From IMG/VR virus record IMGVR_UViG_3300028197_000030, positions 1 to 44,399 of that record: DNA of 44,399 nt; one strand, given 5' to 3'. Positions within the stretch are counted from its first letter, which is position 1. The number at the start of each line of letters is the position of its first letter. Below, in pieces: positions 5,511 to 12,005 of this stretch. A model generated the notes under the pieces. That model worked only from the letters and a program-made list of their open reading frames with translations. It ran no database searches and had not been told where the DNA came from. Origin of the DNA: a virus. The position numbers and the translations under genes were made by a program.

Positions 5511-5605
5511 AGGTTCTCTCCGTATATATACTTATGCGTAATACATATTACGTAGTATAACAGAACCAGTCGAGGTTCTTAACATCTGCGGGTATCCATT
5601 CCGCA
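5511..5605 (+). promoter_or_regulatory. Leader with competing hairpins before the porin-like gene
   Basis: AGGTTCT occurs twice, at 5511-5517 and 5573-5579, and its complement AGAACC at 5562-5567 can pair with either copy. Pairing with the first copy encloses an inner hairpin CGTAATA/TATTACG (5537-5552); pairing with the second forms a short hairpin. A third hairpin TGCGG/CCGCA (5587-5605) sits just before the gene start region. This looks like a switchable 5' leader; no T-run terminator is attached, so control of translation or RNA stability is more likely. Confidence 0.45.
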
Positions 5606-5626
5606 AGTAAACTAAAGGTATTAAAA

Positions 5627-5998
5627 ATGATTAAAACTGTATTCGCAGCAACTGCTGCTCTGTCTGTCTCTGCTGGCGCTGCATTCGCTGGACCCTATGT
5701 TAACGTAGAAGCTAATTCTGGGTTCACCGGATCTGACTACAACGGCACCACGACAGACCTCCACGTGGGCTACGAAGGTCCTATTGGTGAGTCTGCATCT
5801 TACTATGTCCAAGCTGGTGCTAGTGTTGTTTCACCCGACGGCAGTGAATCAGATACTGTCCCCTCCGGTAAAGCAGGTATTGGTCTTGGATTGACTGACG
5901 CTCTTGCTGCATATGGTGAAGTCTCCTTCGTTGGTAGTGGTGACGCTGACATCGATCGTGGCTATGGAACTAAGTTGGGTCTTAAGTATTCTTTCTGA
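5627..5998 (+). CDS. Porin-like outer-membrane beta-barrel protein
   Basis: The 123-residue protein has a signal peptide cleaved after Ala21 (AFA|GPYVN). Alternating hydrophobic strands rich in Gly, Tyr and Ser follow, ending in LGLKYSF with the C-terminal Phe typical of outer-membrane barrels. It is too short for a full porin, suggesting an 8-strand or smaller barrel. A role in the host outer membrane is inferred. A structured leader precedes it and an intrinsic terminator follows at 6033-6059. Confidence 0.72.
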   Translation: MIKTVFAATAALSVSAGAAFAGPYVNVEANSGFTGSDYNGTTTDLHVGYEGPIGESASYYVQAGASVVSPDGSESDTVPSGKAGIGLGLTDALAAYGEVSFVGSGDADIDRGYGTKLGLKYSF

Positions 5999-6032
5999 TA
6001 CTGTAGACACATAAACATCTAGATGTTATACT

Positions 6033-6059
6033 GGGGGTGCGACGGCATCCCCTTTTTTT
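6033..6059 (+). terminator. Intrinsic terminator after the porin-like gene
   Basis: GGGGGTGC pairs with GCATCCCC (one G-U) around the loop GACG, followed by seven T residues at 6053-6059. A perfect palindrome AACATCTAGATGTT (6014-6027) lies just before it. The T tract touches the ATG of the next gene. Confidence 0.9.
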
Positions 6060-6266
6060 ATGAAATTTTTTCTAAAAACTCTAACGAATCCAGGGGTGAT
6101 GATCTTTCTCATGATGGGAGGAACGTTAGCATTCATAGGGATAGTCCATAACGATGCTCACCTTAGAATGACCAAAGATGCAGATGCTTATGTGAGACAG
6201 TGGTGCAGATCATCACCAGAAAACAAAAAGACCTGTATCAGCTATGGTGGAAACATGGATTATTGA
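6060..6266 (+). CDS. Small single-span membrane protein
   Basis: The product is 68 residues from ATG6060, with one hydrophobic segment (about residues 13-28: VMIFLMMGGTLAFIGIV) and a polar tail holding two Cys. The ATG directly follows the terminator T tract and has no ribosome-binding site. A start at GTG6096 or ATG6099, after AGGGG, would keep the membrane segment and may be the real one. It is expressed only by readthrough or from an unseen promoter. Function is unknown. Confidence 0.5.
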   Translation: MKFFLKTLTNPGVMIFLMMGGTLAFIGIVHNDAHLRMTKDADAYVRQWCRSSPENKKTCISYGGNMDY

Positions 6267-6267
6267 C

Positions 6268-6296
6268 TTGACAAAGATTTAGATTTCCTATATACT
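6268..6296 (+). promoter_or_regulatory. Sigma-70 promoter for hli
   Basis: TTGACA at 6268-6273 and TATACT at 6291-6296 are 17 bases apart. It begins two bases after the previous stop and 28 bases before the hli start. Confidence 0.87.
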
Positions 6297-6323
6297 ATGT
6301 AAAGAAACATTACGGAGTGTATC

Positions 6324-6542
6324 ATGACTGTAACAACTGAAGACGGTGGACGTACAAACATGTATGCTACTGAACCAAGAATGTATATCTCAGAGACTGA
6401 CGCAGATCGTTATGGTGCTGAAACTTACGCTGAAAAAGCAGAGAAGTTAAATGGACGCACTGCTATGCTTGGATTTGTTGCTGCTGTTGTCTCTTATGCT
6501 TTCAGTGGTAGCGTATTCTTTTTTGGTGCGTTCGGATTTTGA
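6324..6542 (+). CDS. hli: High-light-inducible protein (Hli)
   Basis: The 72-residue protein carries the Hli chlorophyll-binding signature with Glu40 followed by LNGRTAMLGF (residues 42-51), leading into one membrane helix (to about residue 70). Hli proteins bind chlorophyll and carotenoid at photosystem II and protect against excess light. In cyanophages they help sustain photosynthesis while the phage replicates. ATG6324 follows ACGGAG and a near-consensus promoter. It stands as a single-gene unit. Confidence 0.95.
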   Translation: MTVTTEDGGRTNMYATEPRMYISETDADRYGAETYAEKAEKLNGRTAMLGFVAAVVSYAFSGSVFFFGAFGF

Positions 6543-6551
6543 TACATAGTA

Positions 6552-6580
6552 TTGTATTTTTTGTAATGCTATGATATAGT
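6552..6580 (+). promoter_or_regulatory. Probable sigma-70 promoter for the ferredoxin gene
   Basis: TTGTAT at 6552-6557 and TATAGT at 6575-6580 have a 17-base spacer, 27 bases before the ferredoxin start. Each hexamer deviates from consensus, so it should be weaker than the hli promoter. Confidence 0.62.
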
Positions 6581-6606
6581 ACTGCAAAGACTTTTACTTA
6601 ACTACT

Positions 6607-6900
6607 ATGGCTTCATATAAAGTTACTTTCCAAACCAACGACGGAGATCAAACCGTTGAGTGTTTAGACGATCAGTATTTACTAGACGCAGCTGATGAAG
6701 CTGGTATTGACCTTCCATATTCATGTCGAGCTGGTGCTTGTTCTACCTGTGCTGGTAAAATTGTTTCTGGTACTGTAGATCAATCTGATCAATCCTTTCT
6801 AGATGATGATCAACTTGAAGCCGGGTTTGTTCTTACCTGTGTCGCATATCCTACAAGTGATGTGGTTGTCCAGTCAGAACAAGAAGAGGCACTTTATTAA
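6607..6900 (+). CDS. petF: Plant-type [2Fe-2S] ferredoxin
   Basis: The 97-residue protein has the four cluster ligands Cys40, Cys45, Cys48 (CRAGACSTC) and Cys78, with the usual acidic surface. It is full length for a photosynthetic ferredoxin, which accepts electrons from photosystem I. Cyanophage ferredoxins may redirect electrons to reductases such as ribonucleotide reductase or bilin reductases; which partner is used cannot be told here. The stop TAA overlaps the next ATG. Confidence 0.95.
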   Translation: MASYKVTFQTNDGDQTVECLDDQYLLDAADEAGIDLPYSCRAGACSTCAGKIVSGTVDQSDQSFLDDDQLEAGFVLTCVAYPTSDVVVQSEQEEALY

Positions 6901-7061
6901 TGACAAATCCTAATGCTCTCTATGAGGACATGCAAAAATTGGATGACCTGTATGAAGAACTTCTATGGCATCCAGACGACGAGTTACAATTCTCTCATGA
7001 TGGAGAGAAAATTATTATCACTAACAAAACTTTGAAACTCAATGGAACCTTCTCTACTTGA
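6900..7061 (+). CDS. Hypothetical acidic mini-protein
   Basis: The 53-residue protein starts at an ATG overlapping the ferredoxin stop (TAATG) and ends inside the next gene. It is acidic and helical in the first half (LYEDMQKLDDLYEE), followed by a short Lys-containing beta-like segment (EKIIITNKTLKLNG). The start-stop overlap with ferredoxin supports coupling. No family is recognised. Confidence 0.6.
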   Translation: MTNPNALYEDMQKLDDLYEELLWHPDDELQFSHDGEKIIITNKTLKLNGTFST

Positions 7062-7269
7062 AGTCCTCACATATTATGTGATCGGTGGTGCTCTTATCAT
7101 TGGACCACCCGCAATCTTCCTGATCATTGCTATGATGGGAGCTATCCAAAATACGAAAGGTCGTATGGTTGGATACAAAGACCACAAAGAATATGGTGAC
7201 AGTTCTATCTACGAGAACGCACCAACAGATCAAACAAAATTCTATCTCACACTAGGAGAAAATTCATGA
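7042..7269 (+). CDS. Small membrane protein next to the mini-Hli gene
   Basis: The 75-residue protein has a long N-terminal hydrophobic segment (about residues 8-34, YYVIGGALIIGPPAIFLIIA) and a polar tail (QNTKGRMVGYKDHKEYG). The start overlaps the previous gene by 20 bases and the stop overlaps the mini-Hli ATG (ATGA). It recalls small photosystem or NDH-1 subunits in size and topology, but no match is claimed. A thylakoid role is inferred from the neighbours only. Confidence 0.65.
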   Translation: MEPSLLEVLTYYVIGGALIIGPPAIFLIIAMMGAIQNTKGRMVGYKDHKEYGDSSIYENAPTDQTKFYLTLGENS

Positions 7270-7373
7270 ACGAAAACGCAGAACGTATTAATGGTTGGGC
7301 AGCAATGCTCGGTGTGATCGCAGCAATTGGTGCTTATGCTCTTACCGGACAAATCATTCCAGGAGTATGGTGA
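7266..7373 (+). CDS. hli: Short high-light-inducible protein
   Basis: The 35-residue protein keeps the Hli core: Glu6, then INGWAAMLG (residues 8-16), then one membrane helix ending TGQIIPGVW. It is about half the length of the upstream Hli and lacks the N-terminal extension, as do the shortest cyanobacterial Hli proteins. The ATG overlaps the previous stop and the stop overlaps the next start (TGATG). It probably binds chlorophyll near photosystem II. Confidence 0.88.
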   Translation: MNENAERINGWAAMLGVIAAIGAYALTGQIIPGVW

Positions 7374-7495
7374 TGTTATTGTTAGCAACATGTCTAGTAG
7401 GTGCTTTCATTATAGAAAGTATGTTTCGTGATGATGCTGACGATGACCAAGGTCCCGGTGGTGGTATGATGGTTCCAGCAACAGCTGGAGCGTGA
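7373..7495 (+). CDS. Membrane mini-protein with acidic and Gly-rich tail
   Basis: The 40-residue protein has an N-terminal hydrophobic segment (LLLATCLVGAFIIESMF) followed by RDDADDDQGPGGGMM. It starts inside TGATG with AGGAG 11 bases upstream. Translational coupling to the mini-Hli suggests a related membrane role. No family is assigned. Confidence 0.65.
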   Translation: MLLLATCLVGAFIIESMFRDDADDDQGPGGGMMVPATAGA

Positions 7496-7511
7496 GGAAT
7501 TACTGACAATA

Positions 7512-7543
7512 TTGAGTAAAAATACTTAAATTAATACTAAATA
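7512..7543 (+). promoter_or_regulatory. Putative composite early/late promoter
   Basis: TTGAGT at 7512-7517 and TACTAA at 7535-7540 are 17 bases apart, and CTAAATA at 7537-7543, a T4-like late motif, overlaps the -10 element. Either element could serve the mini-gene at 7562. Neither alone is a perfect match. Confidence 0.45.
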
Positions 7544-7561
7544 ATTTTTTGCCTTATTATC

Positions 7562-7648
7562 ATGGCATTGATTTCACTAGCATCAATTCTATTCCTTACG
7601 TTTGTTGGAGCAGCAATGCTTACCCAAAACGGAGACGAGACCCCATAG
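7562..7648 (+). CDS. Putative 28-residue membrane peptide
   Basis: The frame encodes one hydrophobic span (LISLASILFLTFVGAAML) with a polar end (TQNGDETP). Its last codons form the left arm of the terminator at 7639-7660. There is no clear ribosome-binding site. It resembles the short subunits of photosystems in topology only. It is plausible but unproven. Confidence 0.45.
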   Translation: MALISLASILFLTFVGAAMLTQNGDETP

Positions 7649-7660
7649 GGGTCTTTTTTT
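7639..7660 (+). terminator. Intrinsic terminator before psbA
   Basis: GACCCC (7639-7644) pairs with GGGGTC (7648-7653) around ATA, followed by seven T residues (7654-7660). It closes the hli/ferredoxin transcript and isolates psbA, whose promoter starts 11 bases later. Confidence 0.88.
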
Positions 7661-7670
7661 GTTTAGCCCC

Positions 7671-7704
7671 TTGACAAGCCATTAAAACTCTGATATGATA
7701 AATA
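7671..7704 (+). promoter_or_regulatory. psbA promoter, sigma-70 with overlapping late motif
   Basis: TTGACA at 7671-7676 and TATGAT at 7694-7699 have a 17-base spacer. GATAAATA at 7697-7704, one base off the T4 late consensus TATAAATA, overlaps the -10 box. This could allow both early and late expression of psbA. Confidence 0.8.
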
Positions 7705-7713
7705 GATCAACGG

Positions 7714-7847
7714 GTTAAGGAACCAACACATTCCTTAACAAGTCGTAACACCCCTCAAACCAAGACCTCTAGGGTGTATAAAAACGTCTTTAATACCTGA
7801 TGCTGAGGGTGCATCGGGAATAGTAAAACCATCATCTCCCTGATGAT
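7714..7847 (+). promoter_or_regulatory. Structured psbA 5' leader
   Basis: The roughly 165-base untranslated leader holds three hairpins: a 9-bp stem GTTAAGGAA/TTCCTTAAC (7714-7739), ACACCC/GGGTGT (7748-7777) and ATCATC/GATGAT (7831-7847), the last ending 21 bases before the ATG. psbA has no Shine-Dalgarno sequence, so the leader may control RNA stability or translation; host psbA leaders have such roles. Confidence 0.5.
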
Positions 7848-7868
7848 CTTACTTTTTAGTTCAAAACA

Positions 7869-8951
7869 ATGGCTTCAACTCTTTCAAGACAACAACAATC
7901 TACCTCTCCGTGGAATGATTTCTGCGATTGGGTAACATCAACTAACAACCGTTTATATGTTGGTTGGTTCGGTGTACTGATGATTCCTACGTTGCTTGCT
8001 GCAACTATCTGTTTCATCGTTGCTTTCGTAGCAGCACCTCCCGTCGATATTGACGGCATCCGCGAACCAGTTGCTGGTTCACTTATGTATGGAAACAACA
8101 TCATCTCCGGTGCAGTTGTTCCTTCTTCAAATGCAATTGGACTTCACTTCTACCCAATCTGGGAAGCTGCATCACTCGATGAGTGGTTGTATAACGGTGG
8201 TCCATTCCAACTAGTAGTCTTCCACTTCCTCATCGGTATCTATGCATACATGGGACGTGAATGGGAACTCTCATACCGTTTAGGTATGCGTCCATGGATC
8301 TGTGTTGCATACTCTGCACCAGTCGCTGCTGCGAGTGCAGTATTCCTAGTCTATCCTTTCGGTCAGGGTTCGTTCTCTGATGCAATGCCACTTGGCATCT
8401 CTGGTACATTTAACTACATGCTTGTATTCCAAGCAGAACATAACATCTTGATGCATCCCTTCCACATGTTGGGTGTCGCAGGTGTCTTCGGTGGTTCACT
8501 GTTCAGTGCAATGCACGGTTCTTTGGTTACATCTTCACTCGTCCGTGAGACGACTGAAACTGAGTCACAGAACTATGGTTACAAGTTCGGTCAAGAAGAA
8601 GAGACATACAACATCGTTGCCGCTCACGGTTACTTTGGTCGTTTGATCTTCCAATACGCTTCATTCAACAACTCACGTTCACTTCACTTCTTCCTTGCCG
8701 CATGGCCGGTTGTAGGTATCTGGTTCACCGCACTTGGTGTATCCACGATGGCATTCAACTTGAACGGTTTCAACTTCAACCAGTCCATCCTTGATGGTCA
8801 GGGTCGTGTGTTGAACACCTGGGCAGACGTACTGAACCGTGCAGGTTTGGGTATGGAAGTTATGCATGAAAGAAATGCACACAACTTCCCACTTGACCTG
8901 GCAGCTGCTGAGTCAACTCCTGTTGCACTTATTGCACCTTCTGTTGGTTGA
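7869..8951 (+). CDS. psbA: Photosystem II reaction centre protein D1
   Basis: The 360-residue protein is a full-length D1. It has the conserved first helix ([10 protein letters not shown]), the manganese and quinone regions, [14 protein letters not shown] around the P680 and non-heme iron ligands, and the C-terminal DLA processing site near residue 345. Residue 131 (130 in standard numbering) is Glu (GREWELSYR), the form associated with high-light D1 variants. D1 is the rapidly turned-over core subunit of photosystem II; phage copies keep electron flow going during infection. The gene is uninterrupted, with no intron. It has its own promoter, leader and terminator. Confidence 0.98.
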   Translation: MASTLSRQQQSTSPWNDFCDWVTSTNNRLYVGWFGVLMIPTLLAATICFIVAFVAAPPVDIDGIREPVAGSLMYGNNIISGAVVPSSNAIGLHFYPIWEAASLDEWLYNGGPFQLVVFHFLIGIYAYMGREWELSYRLGMRPWICVAYSAPVAAASAVFLVYPFGQGSFSDAMPLGISGTFNYMLVFQAEHNILMHPFHMLGVAGVFGGSLFSAMHGSLVTSSLVRETTETESQNYGYKFGQEEETYNIVAAHGYFGRLIFQYASFNNSRSLHFFLAAWPVVGIWFTALGVSTMAFNLNGFNFNQSILDGQGRVLNTWADVLNRAGLGMEVMHERNAHNFPLDLAAAESTPVALIAPSVG

Positions 8952-8971
8952 TATGACTCCTGGTAGTATTC

Positions 8972-9003
8972 ACCCCATCACATTACATGTGGTGGGGTTT
9001 TTT
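8972..9003 (+). terminator. Strong intrinsic terminator after psbA
   Basis: A 12-bp stem, ACCCCATCACAT with ATGTGGTGGGGT (one T-G pair), closes the loop TAC and runs into six T residues. It ends the psbA transcript, so psbA and psbD are separate units. Confidence 0.93.
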
Positions 9004-9019
9004 ATAAGTATTTTAACTC

Positions 9020-9049
9020 TTGTAGTACCAATACTTTGTGTGGTATTAT
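9020..9049 (+). promoter_or_regulatory. Probable sigma-70 promoter for the psbD unit
   Basis: TTGTAG at 9020-9025 and TATTAT at 9044-9049 have an 18-base spacer. It is placed between the psbA terminator and the next gene, and would also transcribe psbD and the doxX chain. It is moderate in match. Confidence 0.58.
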
Positions 9050-9089
9050 TATGAATGATTCAAATTTGGTTAAAAAGGAAGAACCTAAC

Positions 9090-9521
9090 ATGATTGGAAA
9101 ACTTGATCCAGAAGAAAACGTTATGAAAAATATTCCTCTTAGGGATATTCCTAATCATGACTGGACACAAAACAAAGATGAATATTTTGCTTGGGAAGAT
9201 AACGGAATCATGGATCGCATTCAAGATTTTATTGATAATCTTGGTTGGGAATCTTCAGACAACATCGTGGTTGAAATTGGTGGTACTCAAGTGAGTGGTG
9301 TTGATGTTGGTGAAGAGTATAATAAGAAGTGGCAATCACCTCTTGGTACTCGTAAATACAATAAAGATGCATTCATTGTTGTCAAAAATCTTTCACGAGA
9401 TCTTTTTGAACCATCTAAACCAATGGAATCGTTCAATCCTCATCACACTTTTGATAACGAATATAATAAGAACGTCAAGGAAATAGATGATCAAAATGGA
9501 TATGACACCTACAGTAAGTAA
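9090..9521 (+). CDS. Hypothetical protein between psbA and psbD
   Basis: The product is 143 residues from ATG9090, preceded by AAGGAAG at a good distance. An upstream in-frame ATG at 9051 lies one base after a -10 box and so before the likely transcript start. The protein is soluble and acidic with several Trp (NHDWTQNKDEYFAWED) and ends in a polar tail. No domain is recognised. The next gene begins within its last 35 bases. Confidence 0.65.
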   Translation: MIGKLDPEENVMKNIPLRDIPNHDWTQNKDEYFAWEDNGIMDRIQDFIDNLGWESSDNIVVEIGGTQVSGVDVGEEYNKKWQSPLGTRKYNKDAFIVVKNLSRDLFEPSKPMESFNPHHTFDNEYNKNVKEIDDQNGYDTYSK

Positions 9522-9720
9522 AGACTTAATCTGGTTTGAACAAACTTCAGATAAAATTTATGATAGACACATGTATAAACTTGTGTATACTAATAAAAAA
9601 TCAATCATAGTAGATTCGTGGGAACAACTTAGGGTTGAGTGGTTTAATGCTCCATCCAAATTTAGATCTCACGTTGACGTTATAGATTGCAAAAGTAAAA
9701 ACAATCAAGGATTTAAATAA
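9487..9720 (+). CDS. Hypothetical small protein upstream of psbD
   Basis: The 77-residue protein starts after AAGGA (9477-9481), overlapping the previous gene by 35 bases, and ends two bases before psbD. It contains Trp and Tyr residues in a mixed helix and strand pattern ([20 protein letters not shown]). No family is recognised. Position implies cotranscription with psbD. Confidence 0.62.
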   Translation: MIKMDMTPTVSKDLIWFEQTSDKIYDRHMYKLVYTNKKSIIVDSWEQLRVEWFNAPSKFRSHVDVIDCKSKNNQGFK

Positions 9721-9722
9721 TC

Positions 9723-10778
9723 ATGGTAGCATCAACATTACAACAACAAAGGAGGGGATGGTTTGACATACTCGACGACTGGCTCAAGCGGGATCGTTTC
9801 GTTTTTGTTGGCTGGTCTGGACTTCTTCTTCTACCCACTGCTTATCTCGCTATTGGGGGTTGGCTTACTGGTACGACTTTCGCAACGAGCTGGTATACCC
9901 ACGGTCTCGCTAGTTCCTATCTTGAGGGTGCAAACTTTCTTACAGCAGCAGTTTCGACTCCAGCTGACGCTATGGGTCATTCTCTTCTTCTTCTCTGGGG
10001 TCCTGAGGCTCAGGGCAGTTTCGTCCGTTGGATCCAACTTGGGGGACTCTGGAATTTTGTGGCACTCCACGGAGCCTTTGCTCTCATTGGTTTCATGCTT
10101 CGACAGTTTGAACTTTCTAGGTTAATTGGTATCCGTCCTTACAATGCTATTGCGTTTTCTGGTCCTATCGCTGTATTTGTCAGTGTCTTTCTTCTTTATC
10201 CATTGGGCCAGTCTTCATGGTTCTTTGCTCCCTCCTTTGGGGTAGCAGCAATCTTTAGATTCCTGTTGTTCCTTCAGGGTTTCCACAACTGGACCCTCAA
10301 CCCCTTCCATATGATGGGAGTTGCAGGTATCCTTGGTGGCGCATTACTATCTGCTATTCATGGAGTCACAGTTGAAAACACATTGTATGAAGATGGGGAT
10401 CAAGCAAACACCTTTAAGGGATTTGATTCAACACAAGAGGAGGAGACTTATTCTATGGTCACTGCAAACCGCTTCTGGTCGCAGATCTTCGGCATTGCGT
10501 TTTCTAACAAGCGTTGGCTTCATTTCTTCATGTTGTTTGTGCCTGTTATGGGTCTATGGACATCCTCTATTGGCATTATTGGTCTTGCTCTCAATCTTCG
10601 TGCTTACGATTTCGTGAGTCAGGAGATTCGTGCAGCAGAAGATCCTGAGTTTGAGACATTCTATACAAAGAATATCCTACTCAATGAAGGTCTTCGTGCA
10701 TGGTTAGCACCTGCTGATCAACCTCATGAAAATTTCATCTTCCCAGAAGAAGTACTGCCAAGAGGCAACGCATTGTGA
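9723..10778 (+). CDS. psbD: Photosystem II reaction centre protein D2
   Basis: The 351-residue protein is full-length D2: [21 protein letters not shown] at the first helix, [20 protein letters not shown] with the iron and chlorophyll ligands, and the conserved C terminus [11 protein letters not shown]. It pairs with D1 to hold P680, pheophytins and quinones. Carrying both psbA and psbD lets the phage renew the whole heterodimer. No ribosome-binding site is clear. The final TGA overlaps the GTG start of the DoxX gene (GTGA), so the two are translationally linked. Confidence 0.98.
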   Translation: MVASTLQQQRRGWFDILDDWLKRDRFVFVGWSGLLLLPTAYLAIGGWLTGTTFATSWYTHGLASSYLEGANFLTAAVSTPADAMGHSLLLLWGPEAQGSFVRWIQLGGLWNFVALHGAFALIGFMLRQFELSRLIGIRPYNAIAFSGPIAVFVSVFLLYPLGQSSWFFAPSFGVAAIFRFLLFLQGFHNWTLNPFHMMGVAGILGGALLSAIHGVTVENTLYEDGDQANTFKGFDSTQEEETYSMVTANRFWSQIFGIAFSNKRWLHFFMLFVPVMGLWTSSIGIIGLALNLRAYDFVSQEIRAAEDPEFETFYTKNILLNEGLRAWLAPADQPHENFIFPEEVLPRGNAL

Positions 10779-11185
10779 TTCAATCATTAGGATTCTTGTT
10801 ACTTCGTTTGTCAATAGGCATCATGCTTATTCATCATGGATACGAAAAACTAGACAGCATTGAAAACTTTGCTGATGCTTTTGTGAGACCACTTCATATT
10901 CCATTTCCAATAACAATGTCATACCTGGCATCGTTCTCTGAGATCTTTGGAAGTTGGTTGGTTATCTTTGGACTCGGCACTCGTCTGGGTGCCTTGGCAA
11001 TCTTAGGTACTGTTTCCTTCGGAATATATCATGCCATTGTGACATCAGGTTTCAATATCTACCTTCTTGAATTACTTGTATTGTATTGGGGAGGTTGTGC
11101 CTGTATTATTCTCAATGGTGGGGGTAATTTCTCAATAGATCATCTCATAAAACGACAACTAACCTTTACCCTTAATAAGACATGA
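10775..11185 (+). CDS. DoxX-family membrane protein
   Basis: The 136-residue protein has four hydrophobic segments and the DoxX opening pattern ([19 protein letters not shown]), followed by [26 protein letters not shown] in the second and third segments. It starts at GTG10775, overlapping the psbD stop. DoxX proteins are small membrane proteins linked to thiol and redox stress; an exact role is not settled. Being coupled to psbD suggests a photosynthetic-membrane or redox-protective function. The stop overlaps the next ATG. Confidence 0.82.
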   Translation: MIQSLGFLLLRLSIGIMLIHHGYEKLDSIENFADAFVRPLHIPFPITMSYLASFSEIFGSWLVIFGLGTRLGALAILGTVSFGIYHAIVTSGFNIYLLELLVLYWGGCACIILNGGGNFSIDHLIKRQLTFTLNKT

Positions 11186-11427
11186 TCAAATCACTATTCA
11201 GTATTATGTTTGCTGCTCTAATGTGGGTACAAGTCCCACAGTGGAGTGATGATTGGTCTAAGTGTGCAGTAGATGTACCAGACACAGCATGTCATTGGTA
11301 CATCACAGCACCCGATAGCACTATGGGTGAAGGATTTAGTTGGGCGAATGCCCCTTGGTTCAGTGCTGAAGGTCTCCTAGATATTGGAGAGCTTCACAAC
11401 ACAGTTCAATCTCTGCAGGAAGCATGA
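11182..11427 (+). CDS. Putative exported Trp-rich protein
   Basis: The 81-residue protein has a hydrophobic N terminus ([15 protein letters not shown]) that looks like a signal peptide, followed by a Trp-rich region with two cysteines in CAVDVPDTAC, which could form a disulfide. It overlaps the DoxX stop by four bases and the next gene by four. Periplasmic or lumenal location is inferred. No family is recognised. Confidence 0.68.
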   Translation: MIKSLFSIMFAALMWVQVPQWSDDWSKCAVDVPDTACHWYITAPDSTMGEGFSWANAPWFSAEGLLDIGELHNTVQSLQEA

Positions 11428-11636
11428 TGAATAGTTTTGAAGTCATGTTATACTTTATATGCTTCGCTCTCATTGCTGGCGGTGCCTTCGCTATGATGTG
11501 GGCTAACATTCAATCTATTAACATAGAGATGAGGACTCCTCCCAAACCAAAACATCCTGAGGCACCACAAGCAGGTGAAGAGTTGATGTATGTAGATCTA
11601 TCCAGAGAAAAACTGGAAGACATATACAATAAATAA
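11424..11636 (+). CDS. Small single-span membrane protein
   Basis: The 70-residue protein has one hydrophobic span (residues 7-28: VMLYFICFALIAGGAFAMMW), a Pro-rich hinge (PPKPKHPEAPQ) and a charged C terminus. It is the last gene in the psbD-doxX overlap chain; ATG11424 or ATG11427 can start it. Function is unknown. Confidence 0.66.
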   Translation: MMNSFEVMLYFICFALIAGGAFAMMWANIQSINIEMRTPPKPKHPEAPQAGEELMYVDLSREKLEDIYNK

Positions 11637-11654
11637 AACAAATCTAAAATTATT

Positions 11655-11876
11655 ATGTCTATCACTCTCCGTTTTAAAATCTTAGATGCACTTCGTTCTG
11701 ATGCTCAAGGTAATATTTCCAAAGCAAAAGCAAACATTGAAGTTTATCTAGAGAATCCTGTAGGTATTGGCGAGCACCCTGATGTGCTTGCTGCTATTCA
11801 GAGTCAATTAGATATCATCGCTCATGAAGAAGAACGTATCGAAGTTATCGATAAACACTTCAGTGAACCTTTCTAG
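11655..11876 (+). CDS. Conserved hypothetical helical protein
   Basis: The 73-residue protein is mostly helical (TLRFKILDALRSDAQGNISK) with NPVGIGEHPDVLAAI in the middle. This combination recurs in T4-like cyanophages as far as I recall, without assigned function. It begins 18 bases after the previous gene. The cysteine-rich mini-gene at 11863 starts within its last codons. Confidence 0.68.
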   Translation: MSITLRFKILDALRSDAQGNISKAKANIEVYLENPVGIGEHPDVLAAIQSQLDIIAHEEERIEVIDKHFSEPF

Positions 11877-11937
11877 AGGATGTTGTGGTGCTGGGTGTCC
11901 AGACTGTCCATTCAGACCTAAACCAACTCCTAATTAG
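11863..11937 (+). CDS. 24-residue cysteine-rich peptide (CCGxGCxxCPF type)
   Basis: From GTG11863 the frame reads VNLSRGCCGAGCPDCPFRPK and ends PTPN. The dense Cys motif CCGAGCPDC matches a small bacterial family of very short proteins built on RGCCGxGCxxCP(F/Y), possibly metal-binding. The start overlaps the previous gene by 14 bases. The stop lies inside a long hairpin. A non-ATG start and small size make this tentative, but the motif is unlikely by chance. Confidence 0.55.
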   Translation: MNLSRGCCGAGCPDCPFRPKPTPN

Positions 11938-11962
11938 TAATAAATTAGGAGTTAATTAGGAG
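11925..11962 (+). repeat. 11-bp inverted repeat with an extra direct copy of one arm
   Basis: AACTCCTAATT (11925-11935) pairs with AATTAGGAGTT (11943-11953) over a 7-base loop. A second copy AATTAGGAG follows at 11954-11962, so the left arm has two possible partners. The hairpin covers the stop of the Cys-rich peptide. No T run follows directly. Confidence 0.75.
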
Positions 11963-11965
11963 ATG

Positions 11966-12005
11966 ACCACCTCCTAGACCATTCTCTTGACGGGGGTGGT
12001 TTTTT
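11966..12005 (+). terminator. Intrinsic terminator with a long loop, containing a promoter
   Basis: ACCACCTCC (11966-11974) pairs with GGGGGTGGT (11992-12000; one T-G), a 9-bp stem, followed by six T residues. The 17-base loop contains most of the -35 box of the next promoter. It ends the psbD-doxX unit. Confidence 0.75.

Noticed and set aside
7042-7269. PsbN or another named photosystem subunit
   Set aside because: Size and one membrane span fit, but the sequence does not match any photosystem subunit I can recall, so it is left unnamed.
7869-8951. Group I intron or homing endonuclease in psbA
   Set aside because: Some cyanophage psbA genes carry them, but this coding frame is continuous and full length.
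9036-9089. Earlier starts (TTG9036, ATG9051) for the gene between psbA and psbD
   Set aside because: They overlap or touch the -10 box at 9044-9049, while ATG9090 has a good ribosome-binding site.
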